Under the pieces are notes generated by a model, which had not been told where the DNA came from, ran no database searches, and was given only the letters and a program-made list of their open reading frames with translations. A DNA stretch of 64,000 nt from JAURVT01 sp049059935 (GTDB lineage Bacteria > Actinomycetota > Actinomycetes > Propionibacteriales > Nocardioidaceae): assembly GCF_049059935.1 (NCBI RefSeq), contig NZ_JBMGQR010000003.1:1-64000 (forward strand), read 5' to 3'. Made by a program: the position numbers and the translations under genes. Positions within the stretch are counted from its first letter, which is position 1. Each line of letters begins with the position of its first letter. Shown here in pieces: positions 34,171-41,636 of this stretch.

Positions 34171-35487
34171 GTGCGTCTGCGCATAGCGGCACTCATGGCA
34201 CTGCTGATGACAGCGGTGCTTCTCGGCGGGTTCTCCAACCCCGCCAGCGCGGCCGACGGCCGCGCACCCTCCACCGTCGGCGCGGAGGACGGCCAGACCA
34301 CCACGGTCCGCGGCGTCCTCCAGAACCGGGCCGACGGCGGCTCCACGCCCGTCGAGGGCGCCACCGTCACCGTCACCACCGGTGGCGCCGAGGTCGAGGC
34401 CACCAGCGACGCCCAGGGTCGCTTCGAGGCCGAGATCCCCTTCGTCGCGGGCCAGCAGGTCGAGGTCGCCCTCGACGAGGGGTCGCTCCCCGACGGCGTC
34501 GCGCTCCGCGAGGGCCAGTCGGCCACCCGCACGCTGACCATGTCGAACACGCTGGGCCTGCGCGTCAACTTCCTGCTCGGCGCCGGCAACAGCCAGGCCG
34601 CCAGCGGCCTGAGCGAGCTGCCGCAGGTGATCTACAACGGCGTGTACTTCGGCGTCATCCTCGCGCTCGGCGCGCTGGGGCTGTCGATGATCTTCGGCAC
34701 CACCGGCCTCACCAACTTCGCCCACGGCGAGCTGGTCACCTTCGGCGCGATCATGACGTACACCTTCAACGTGACGGCGGGGTTGTCCATCTGGATCTCG
34801 GCCCTGCTGGCGATCATCCTGTCGGGCGCGTTCGGCTGGCTCCAGGACACCGTCTTCTGGAGACGCCTACGACGGCGGGGCACGGGGTTGATCGCGATGA
34901 TGATCGTCTCGATCGGCCTGCAGTTCCTGCTGCGCAACGTCTTCCAGTTCTTCACCGGCGGACGCACCAGCAACTACCGCGAGTACTCCACGCCCGAGGG
35001 CATCTCGGCCGGTCCGATCACCTACACGATCCGCGACCTGGTCTGCCTGGCCATCGCCATCGTGCTGCTGCTCGGCGTGACGTTCGCGCTCCAGCGCACC
35101 CGGATCGGCCGCGCCACCCGCGCGATCGCCGACAACCCGGCGCTCGCGGCGTCCACCGGCATCAACGTCGACCGCGTCATCACGGTCGTGTGGACCGTCG
35201 GCGCCGGCCTGGCCGGCACCTGCGGCGTGCTGCTCGGCTTCACCCAGTCGGTGAAGTTCGACCTCGGTGCGCAGATCCTGCTCGTCATGTTCGCCGCCAT
35301 CACCGTCGGCGGTCTCGGCTCGATCTGGGGTGCCATCATCGGCAGCCTCATCGTCGGCGTGCTGATCGAGCTCTCGACGCTCGTCATCCCGTCGGAGCTG
35401 AAGATCGCCGCCGCACTGTTCCTGCTCATCATCATCCTGCTCGTGCGACCGCAAGGTCTGCTCGGACGCAGAGAGCGCATCGGCTGA
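34171..35487 (+). CDS. LivH-type ABC permease with secreted N-terminal domain
   Basis: A 438-aa inner-membrane permease of branched-chain amino-acid type ABC transporters. From residue ~150 it is a normal LivH (NGVYFGVILALGALGLSMIF, GTTGLTNFAHGELVTFGAIM, and the ABC-facing loop RTRIGRATRAIADNPALAAS). Before this, residues 1-28 look like a signal peptide (MRLRIAALMALLMTAVLLGG...) and about 40-125 like a carboxypeptidase-regulatory/Ig-like beta domain (VRGVLQNRADGGSTPVEGAT, SDAQGRFEAEIPF). Ordinary LivH is ~290-310 aa. The extra domain would face outward and might help binding-protein docking (inference). Substrate could be amino acids or urea-like. First gene of a four-gene operon. Confidence 0.88.
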   Translation: MRLRIAALMALLMTAVLLGGFSNPASAADGRAPSTVGAEDGQTTTVRGVLQNRADGGSTPVEGATVTVTTGGAEVEATSDAQGRFEAEIPFVAGQQVEVALDEGSLPDGVALREGQSATRTLTMSNTLGLRVNFLLGAGNSQAASGLSELPQVIYNGVYFGVILALGALGLSMIFGTTGLTNFAHGELVTFGAIMTYTFNVTAGLSIWISALLAIILSGAFGWLQDTVFWRRLRRRGTGLIAMMIVSIGLQFLLRNVFQFFTGGRTSNYREYSTPEGISAGPITYTIRDLVCLAIAIVLLLGVTFALQRTRIGRATRAIADNPALAASTGINVDRVITVVWTVGAGLAGTCGVLLGFTQSVKFDLGAQILLVMFAAITVGGLGSIWGAIIGSLIVGVLIELSTLVIPSELKIAAALFLLIIILLVRPQGLLGRRERIG

Positions 35488-35502
35488 GCCGGGAGGACCA
35501 CC

Positions 35503-36474
35503 ATGGACACCATCGAGAGCGCACTGCGCGCCGCCATCGGCATCCAGGCCGTGTACTTCTGCCTCGCGGCGATCGGCCTCAACGTCCAGTTCGGCTACGC
35601 CGGACTGCTCAACTTCGGACAGGCCGGCTTCCTGGCCGTGGGCGCGTACGCGTTCGCCGTCAGCGTCGCCAGCTTCGACCTGCCCTTCTTCGTCGCGATC
35701 TTCATCGGCCTGGCCTGCACGGCCCTGCTGGCGCTGATCCTGGGCATCCCGACGCTACGACTCAGAGCCGACTACCTCGCCATCGCGACCATCGCGGCGG
35801 CCGAGGTCATCCGGCTCTTCTTCGGGGCGTCGTTCAAGGACTACTTCAACGGACGCGACGGCGTCTCCCAGTTCTCCGCCGCGTTCCAGGCCGCCAACCC
35901 GTTCGACGGGCCGGTGCTGGGCTTCCGCGCCGGCGACTTCTGGGTCATGGTCGTCGGCTGGATCCTGGTCCTGCTGTCGAGCCTGCTGCTGTGGCTGCTC
36001 ATGCGCTCCCCCTGGGGACGCGTGCTGAAGGCCATCCGCGAGGACGAGGAGGCCGTCCGCAGCCTGGGCAAGAACGTGTACTCGTACAAGATGCAGGCGC
36101 TCGTGCTCGGTGGCCTGATCGGCTGCCTCGGCGGCTTCATCCTGGCCTTCGGCCAGAACTCGGTGCAGCCCGACAACTTCAGCTCGGACCTGACGTTCAT
36201 CGTCTACACGATGCTGATCCTCGGCGGCGCCGCCCGCATCGTCGGCCCGATCTTCGGTGCCGTCGTGTTCTGGGGCTTCCTGTCCCTGATCAGCGGGATC
36301 CTCGGCGACCTCACCGCCGGCGACAACCCCGTCCTGCCCACCTGGCTGATCACCGATCAGCAGATCGGCTCGGTCAGGTTCATGATCGTGGGGATCGCCC
36401 TCATCCTGCTGATGATCTTCCGTCCCCAGGGAGTCTTCGGCGACCGAAAGGAGATCGCGCTCGATGCCCGATGA
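35503..36474 (+). CDS. LivM-type ABC permease
   Basis: A 323-aa second permease of the same transporter, with about ten helices. Family blocks are visible: CLAAIGLNVQFGYAGLLNFG, QAGFLAVGAYAF and the coupling loop SPWGRVLKAIREDEEAVRSL followed by GKNVYSYKMQALVLGG. A GGGAGG ribosome site precedes the ATG. It lies 15 bp after the LivH-type gene and overlaps the ATPase gene by 11 bp, so it is clearly cotranscribed. The assignment to branched-chain amino acids rests on family resemblance; related systems carry urea or short amides. Confidence 0.92.
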   Translation: MDTIESALRAAIGIQAVYFCLAAIGLNVQFGYAGLLNFGQAGFLAVGAYAFAVSVASFDLPFFVAIFIGLACTALLALILGIPTLRLRADYLAIATIAAAEVIRLFFGASFKDYFNGRDGVSQFSAAFQAANPFDGPVLGFRAGDFWVMVVGWILVLLSSLLLWLLMRSPWGRVLKAIREDEEAVRSLGKNVYSYKMQALVLGGLIGCLGGFILAFGQNSVQPDNFSSDLTFIVYTMLILGGAARIVGPIFGAVVFWGFLSLISGILGDLTAGDNPVLPTWLITDQQIGSVRFMIVGIALILLMIFRPQGVFGDRKEIALDAR

Positions 36475-37323
36475 CACCGTGCTCGCCAAGGACCCCGCCA
36501 AGCCCGGGATCGACGACCCCATCCTGGTGGCCGACAACGTCACCCGGACCTTCGGCGGCCTGACGGCCGTCGACGTCGACCACGTCGAGATCCCCCGGGG
36601 CAAGATCACCGCCCTGATCGGGCCCAACGGCGCCGGCAAGACGACGTTCTTCAACCTGCTCACCGGCTTCGACGAGGCCGACACGGGCACCTGGACGTTC
36701 AACGGACGCTCCATCGCCAACACGCCGGCCCACAAGGTCGCCCGTCTCGGCATGGTCCGCACGTTCCAGCTCACCAAGGTGCTCTCCAAGCTCTCGGTGC
36801 TAGAGAACATGCGCCTTGCGGCCACCGGCCAGAAGGGCGAGAAGTTCTTCAGCGCGCTGTTCAGCGGGCTGTGGGGCGCCCAGGAGAAGGCCAACACCGA
36901 GCGTGCCCGTGAGCTGCTGGCCCGGTTCAAGCTCGACGCCAAGGAGTCCGACTTCGCGGGCTCGCTGTCCGGCGGCCAGCGCAAGCTCCTCGAGATGGCG
37001 CGCGCGCTCATGGTCGAGCCCGAGCTGGTGATGCTCGACGAGCCGATGGCCGGCGTCAACCCGGCCCTGAAGCAGTCGCTGCTCGGCCACGTGAAGTCCC
37101 TGCGCGAGGACGGCATGACCGTGCTGTTCGTCGAGCACGACATGGACATGGTCCGCGACATCTCCGACCACGTCATCGTCATGGCGCAGGGCAAGGTCAT
37201 CGCCCAGGGCACCCCCGACGAGGTCATGGGCGACCAGCGCGTGATCGACGCCTACCTCGGCGAGCACCACGACACCGACATCACGCAGGAGCGCGACGCC
37301 GCCGCGCCCGAGACGGAGGCACG

Positions 37324-37327
<4 letters not shown>
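36464..37327 (+). CDS. LivG-type ABC ATPase
   Basis: A 287-aa ATP-binding subunit. Walker A is GPNGAGKTTFFNLLTGF (near residue 53), Q-loop VRTFQLTKVLSKLSVLENM, ABC signature LSGGQRKLLEMARALM (near 169), Walker B LVMLDEPMAGVNPALK, and the H-loop His is in TVLFVEHDMDMV. The MAGVNP sequence is typical of LivG. It overlaps the permease gene by 11 bp and the following ATPase gene by 4 bp (ATGA). It forms a heterodimer with the next product to drive the two permeases. Confidence 0.94.
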
Positions 37328-38151
<824 letters not shown>

Positions 38152-38165
38152 CCCGCACCACCCGC

Positions 38166-38198
38166 ACGGCCCGTCTCCCCTCGTGGGAGACGGGCCGT
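38166..38198 (+). terminator. Terminator of the ABC transporter operon
   Basis: ACGGCCCGTCTCCC and its exact complement (14 bp) flank a 5-nt loop, 14 bp past the last stop of the operon. Confidence 0.7.
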
Positions 38199-38273
38199 TC
38201 GTGCGTCCCGGCGGTGCCCCACCCACCACCGCGCCGCTCCGGCGGTGCCCCACCCACCACGTCCGGCCGCTGT

Positions 38274-38369
38274 GTGGTGGGTGCGGCACCCCGCGTCGTG
38301 GGTGAGGCACCGCCGGCCGGGTGCGGGGTGTGGCCGGTCAGGAGGGCGCGGCGAGGACGTGTCGGGCTG
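38274..38369 (+). repeat. 96-bp direct repeat, copy 1
   Basis: Runs from GTGGTGGGTGCGGCACC to TCGGGCTG. Nearly identical to copies at 38497 and 38649. Preceded by CCACCCACCAC, so the left edge forms an inverted repeat. Confidence 0.8.
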
Positions 38370-38381
38370 CGCGGCGAGGCT

Positions 38382-38434
38382 GGCGGTGGGTATGGCCCCA
38401 AGATCGAGCGGATCCTGGGGCCATACCCACCGCC
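38382..38434. repeat. Perfect 19-bp hairpin, copy 1
   Basis: GGCGGTGGGTATGGCCCCA (38382-38400) and its exact complement (38416-38434) flank a 15-nt loop. An almost identical hairpin lies 500 bp downstream. Confidence 0.85.
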
Positions 38435-38496
38435 GGCGCATCAGCAACCACGGTGGACGCCGCCGCGGTGGCCCACCCACCACATTCGGCCCCTGG

Positions 38497-38592
38497 GTGG
38501 TGGGTGCGGCACCTCGCGTCGTGGGTGAGGCACCGCCGGCCGGGTGCGGGGTGTGGCCGGCCAGGAGGGCGCGGCAAGGACGCGGCGGGCTG
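38497..38592 (+). repeat. 96-bp direct repeat, copy 2
   Basis: Same length as copies 1 and 3 with a handful of substitutions. The ~25 bp after it (GCCCGGC...CTCGTCCTCGGCC) are also shared with copy 3, so these two form a 152-bp period. Confidence 0.8.
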
Positions 38593-38648
38593 CCCGGCTC
38601 TCTCGTCCTCGGCCCGGCGGTGGCCCACCCACCGCGTCCGGCCCCTGG

Positions 38649-38744
38649 GTGGTGGGTGCGGCACCCCGCGTCGTGGGTGAGGCACCGCCGGCCGGGTGCG
38701 GGGTGTGGCCGGTCAGGAGGGCGCGGCGAGGACGTGACGGGCTG
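38649..38744 (+). repeat. 96-bp direct repeat, copy 3
   Basis: Differs from copy 1 at very few positions. Preceded by CCACCCACCGC and followed by the same flank as copy 2. Confidence 0.8.
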
Positions 38745-38881
38745 CCCGGCGCGCTCGTCCTCGGCCCGGCGGTGGCCCACCCACCACCCGCGGTGCGTCA
38801 CCCACCACCTGGGCGGCGGACGTGGTGGGTGCGGCACCTCCCGGCGGGACAGCGGTGGGTAAGGCACCTCCCCGCAGGACT

Positions 38882-38934
38882 GGCGGTGGGTATGGCCCCA
38901 GAACGAGGCGGATCCTGGGGCCATACCCACCGCC
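38882..38934. repeat. Perfect 19-bp hairpin, copy 2
   Basis: Arms identical to copy 1; the 15-nt loop differs at only a few bases and again ends GCGGATCC. Confidence 0.85.
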
Positions 38935-38959
38935 GGCCCGTGAGTCGCGGGCACGCGAA

Positions 38960-38996
38960 AGGCCCCGGCCCACCCGCGAGGGATGGACCGGGGCCT
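38960..38996 (-). terminator. Terminator after binding-lipoprotein gene
   Basis: AGGCCCCGGCCC and GGACCGGGGCCT form a 12-bp stem with one mismatch, 20 bp past the stop of the lipoprotein gene. Confidence 0.65.
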
Positions 38997-39016
38997 GACG
39001 TCAGGCGTGGCTCAGG

Positions 39017-40342
39017 TCAGCTGTTCGGACCGATGCCGGCCTTGATCATCTCGGGGATGATCTTCTTGGTCTCGTCGAAGGCGATCAGGACGATGGCGTC
39101 CGGATCGGTGCCCTTGACGTCGTTGACCTCGGCGGTGAAGTTGGCCGCGTCGGGCGCGTACAGCTTCTTGACCGTGATGGTGCCGCCGGCCTCGGTGAAG
39201 AACTTCTCCACGTTGTCGGCGAGGGCCTCACCGTAGGAGTCCTGGCGGGCCAGGATCGCGATGTCGGTGTTGCCGTCGTCGGTGGCGAGGTTGGCCAGGA
39301 CGTTGCCCTGGAGCACGTCCGAGGGCGCGGTACGGAAGTACAGGCCCTTGTCGGCGTAGGTGTCGAACGCCGTGGAGGTGTTGGCCGGCGAGATCTGCAG
39401 GACGCCGGCGTTGACGATCTTGTCGATGACGCTCAGCGAGACCGACGAGGAGGCCGCACCGACGATGACGTCGGCGTTGGCCGCGAGCAGCTTGTCGACC
39501 TCCTGCGGGGCGATGTTCGGGGTGCCGTCACCGGAGTCGGCCGAGACCGCCGTGACGTCCTTGCCCAGCACGCCGCCGGCCTCGTTGAGCTCCTGGACGG
39601 CGAGCTTGACGCCCGCGATCTCCGGGGGGCCGAGGAAGGCGAGGTCGCCCGTCTGCGGCAGCAGCGAGCCGACGACGAAGTTGCCGTCGCCGTCGGGGAT
39701 GTCACCGGAGATCTGCTGGTTGGCGGCGGGCTCACCGGAGTCGGTGACCTGGCCCTCCTCGTAGCTGACCGGCTTGTAGTTGTTGTCCTCGCCGTACTCG
39801 TAGATGCCGATGGTGGCGGCCGAGGGCGAACCGGTGGAGTTGAAGTCGACGGGTCCGGAGACGCCGTCGTAGTCGATGTCCTTGTCGTCGTCCAGGAGCG
39901 CCTTGCACTCCTTGAACGAGGTGCACTTGGTGCCCTCGGCGGAGACGGCCTGCATCTGCTCGGCGATCGCCTTGGAGTTGTCGTTGCCGGCGGCCTCGGC
40001 GGCGAGCGCCGAGAGGATCACGGCGTCGTACGACTCCTGGCCGTAGGTGAAGTCCTTCAGGTTGCCGTCGACGCCCAGCAGACGCTTGCGGAAGTCGTCC
40101 GACAGCTTGGGGCCGGGGTAGGTGGCCTTGACGCCCTTGAGCGTGCCCGGGTCGAAGTCCTCGCCGTAGTCGGCCGTGTTGCCGTCGACGAAGTAGATCT
40201 GCTTGTTGCTGGAGCTCGAGCTGGCGCTCGAACCGGCACTCGACTCGTCGCTGCTGTCTCCGCCGCCGCCGCAAGCAGCCAGCGCGAGGGCGCTGGCCGC
40301 CGCGAGAGCCGCGATGCGCGCCACACGTGAGGGGCGTGTCAT
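39017..40342 (-). CDS. ABC transporter substrate-binding lipoprotein (LivJ/K type)
   Basis: A 441-aa extracytoplasmic binding protein of the leucine/isoleucine/valine type (type I periplasmic fold). The lipoprotein signal ends in LALAAC, with Cys24 to be acylated by Lgt and cleaved by LspA, followed by a Gly/Ser linker. FVVGSLLPQTGDLAFLGPPE starts the first lobe; GVLGKDVTAVSADSGDGTPN and IVGAASSSVSLSVIDKIVNA are typical later blocks. The ATG has a GGAGGA ribosome site and starts the signal peptide; an upstream in-frame start is unlikely. It most likely serves the LivHMGF-type transporter, yet is on the opposite strand across the repeat island. An insert of ~100 residues before the first block is unusual. 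Confidence 0.88.
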   Translation of the reverse strand: MTRPSRVARIAALAAASALALAACGGGGDSSDESSAGSSASSSSSNKQIYFVDGNTADYGEDFDPGTLKGVKATYPGPKLSDDFRKRLLGVDGNLKDFTYGQESYDAVILSALAAEAAGNDNSKAIAEQMQAVSAEGTKCTSFKECKALLDDDKDIDYDGVSGPVDFNSTGSPSAATIGIYEYGEDNNYKPVSYEEGQVTDSGEPAANQQISGDIPDGDGNFVVGSLLPQTGDLAFLGPPEIAGVKLAVQELNEAGGVLGKDVTAVSADSGDGTPNIAPQEVDKLLAANADVIVGAASSSVSLSVIDKIVNAGVLQISPANTSTAFDTYADKGLYFRTAPSDVLQGNVLANLATDDGNTDIAILARQDSYGEALADNVEKFFTEAGGTITVKKLYAPDAANFTAEVNDVKGTDPDAIVLIAFDETKKIIPEMIKAGIGPNS

Positions 40343-40430
40343 GGATCCTCCGGGATGATCGGTGAGGGGTGGTCGTGTCACGCGATGGCGGGGTCCCCGC
40401 TGCCACGTGGGCTAGAACCTAGCCGCGATT

Positions 40431-40448
40431 TGTCACGTGGACGTGTCA
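40431..40448. promoter_or_regulatory. Palindrome upstream of binding-lipoprotein gene
   Basis: TGTCACGTGGACGTGTCA has 8-bp arms with one mismatch. Nearby GCTAGAACCTAGC (40411-40423) is a second inverted repeat that contains TAGGTT, a possible -10 for the minus strand (40422-40417). Together they look like an operator-promoter for the lipoprotein gene. Confidence 0.35.
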
Positions 40449-40529
40449 GTCGGCGAATCGAAACCCGATGTTGCCAAGTTGTGACCTCACCCCCGCGCGG
40501 CCCGTCCCCGCAGGCCTCCGAGGCGCCGC

Positions 40530-41180
40530 TCAGGAGGTGGACGACGACGTGTCGCCGGCGTCCGGACGCGCTCCGTCGGCCAGGGCCGGACCCTGCGCCA
40601 CGACGCCGTCGGCCACCTCGCGCATCGACATCCGCAGGTCCATCGCGGTGCGCTGGATCCAGCGGAACGACTCGGGCTCGGTCAGGCCGAGCGACTCCTG
40701 CAGGACGCCCTTGGCCCGCTCGACGGCCTTGCGTGCGGCCAGGCGCTCGGTGAGGTCCTTGACCTCGGACTCCAGGTGGGCGACCTCGGCGAACCGGCTC
40801 ACCGCCATCTCGATCGCCGGCACCAGGTCGGACTTGCTGAACGGCTTCACCAGGTAGGCCATCGCCCCGGCGTCGCGGGCGCGCTCCACCAGGTCGCGCT
40901 GGCTGAAGGCGGTGAGCATGACGACGGGCGCCACGCGCTCCTCGGCGATCTGCTGGGCGGCGGAGATGCCGTCGAGCTTGGGCATCTTGACGTCCATGAC
41001 GACCAGGTCGGGACGGTGCTCGAACGTCAGGCGGACGGCCTGCTCGCCGTCGGCGGCCTGGCCGACGACCTCGTAGCCCTCCTCGGTGAGCATCTCGGCG
41101 AGGTCCAGCCGGATCAGCGCCTCGTCCTCGGCGATGACGACGCGACGCGGCACGGGCGTGGAGGGTGGGTCGGCAGGCAC
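40530..41180 (-). CDS. pdtaR: ANTAR-domain response regulator, PdtaR-like
   Basis: A 216-aa two-component regulator that acts on RNA instead of DNA. The receiver domain (about residues 12-125) has the acidic pair in VVIAEDEALIRLDLAEML, phosphoacceptor Asp63 in LVVMDVKMPKLDG, the Thr in VVMLTAFSQ and the Lys in YLVKPFSKSDL. A short coiled linker (EVAHLESEVKDLTERLAARK) leads to an ANTAR domain (VERAKGVLQESLGLTEPESF, RWIQRTAMDLRMSMREVADG), which binds tandem hairpins to cause antitermination. Length and order match mycobacterial PdtaR (Rv1626). The GTG start follows TAACCT by 6 nt, a leaderless layout. The partner kinase is not in the window. Confidence 0.9.
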   Translation of the reverse strand: MPADPPSTPVPRRVVIAEDEALIRLDLAEMLTEEGYEVVGQAADGEQAVRLTFEHRPDLVVMDVKMPKLDGISAAQQIAEERVAPVVMLTAFSQRDLVERARDAGAMAYLVKPFSKSDLVPAIEMAVSRFAEVAHLESEVKDLTERLAARKAVERAKGVLQESLGLTEPESFRWIQRTAMDLRMSMREVADGVVAQGPALADGARPDAGDTSSSTS

Positions 41181-41186
41181 GTGAGA

Positions 41187-41192
41187 AGGTTA
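41187..41192 (-). promoter_or_regulatory. pdtaR: -10 hexamer of pdtaR
   Basis: TAACCT on the minus strand ends 6 nt before the GTG at 41180; no ribosome site. Leaderless geometry. Confidence 0.55.
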
Positions 41193-41218
41193 TCCCGCTC
41201 CGTCGCTCGCACCGACGG

Positions 41219-41301
41219 GCCGGGTTGGCGGAATGGCAGACGCGGTGGTCTCAAACACCACTGTCCGCAAGGACGTGCGGGTTCGAGTCCCGCACCCGGC
41301 A
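41219..41301 (+). tRNA. tRNA-Leu(CAA)
   Basis: The 7-bp acceptor stem GCCGGGT/ACCCGGC, the anticodon arm GTGGT-CTCAAAC-ACCAC with anticodon CAA (reads UUG), a long variable arm (TGTCCGCAAGGACG) as expected of class II leucine tRNAs, and the T arm GCGGGTTCGAGTCCCGC are all present. The discriminator base is A; CCA is not encoded. It diverges from pdtaR. Confidence 0.96.
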
Positions 41302-41307
41302 CGCAGG

Positions 41308-41544
41308 TCAGGTCGCGAGGCGCCGGAACAGGTAGTGCCCCACCAGCCGGCCGCTCACCGACACGCTGCTCCCGGCGAAGAAGTTGTCCTGGCTCTGCTC
41401 GCCCGTGGGCACGAACGTCACCGACCCGGTGACCAGGTCCCAGCCCTCGGCGCACACCAGGTTCAGGTCGGCGCTGACGTCGGCGCCGCGCCCCTCGACC
41501 GTCGGCTCCTGCGAGCCCCACGGCCAGATGTCGGCCCGCTGCAC
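41308..41544 (-). CDS. Small hypothetical protein
   Basis: A 78-aa reading frame with clearly coding composition (third positions nearly all G/C; residues balanced: WDLVTGSVTFVPTGEQSQDN, FFAGSSVSVSGRLVGHYLFR). The only available start is GTG at 41544, with no good ribosome site. There is one Cys and no membrane helix. It ends 7 bp from the tRNA-Leu gene and starts 92 bp from the beta-amylase gene on the other strand. No family was recognised. It could be a small intact protein or the remaining 3' part of a longer gene. Confidence 0.5.
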   Translation of the reverse strand: MQRADIWPWGSQEPTVEGRGADVSADLNLVCAEGWDLVTGSVTFVPTGEQSQDNFFAGSSVSVSGRLVGHYLFRRLAT

Positions 41545-41636
41545 CTCGAGGTCGAGCTGTCCCCGACGAGCGGGTCCTAGGGGCGCGACGGCGCTCGGGT
41601 TGTGGAGACGTGCGTCACACGGTGAGACTGGCGCCC

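Larger units (their letters stand above)
38211..38936. repeat. Gene-free repeat island with GTGGGTnnGGCnCC motifs
   Basis: About 730 bp without a credible gene, built from one short motif in both orientations. GTGGGTnnGGCnCC occurs ten times on the plus strand, starting at 38277, 38298, 38386, 38500, 38521, 38652, 38673, 38825, 38855 and 38886. It occurs at least four times on the minus strand (38213, 38244, 38417, 38917), with three near matches (around 38467, 38618 and 38769). It contains three 96-bp direct repeats and two hairpins with perfect 19-bp stems. It separates the convergent ABC operon and binding-protein gene. Open frames here are Pro/Arg/Gly/His-rich on both strands and look fortuitous. 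Confidence 0.8.

Noticed and set aside
38274..38744. CRISPR-like array
   Set aside because: Repeats are 96 bp, spacings unequal (223 and 152 bp), spacers are themselves repetitive, and no cas genes are present.
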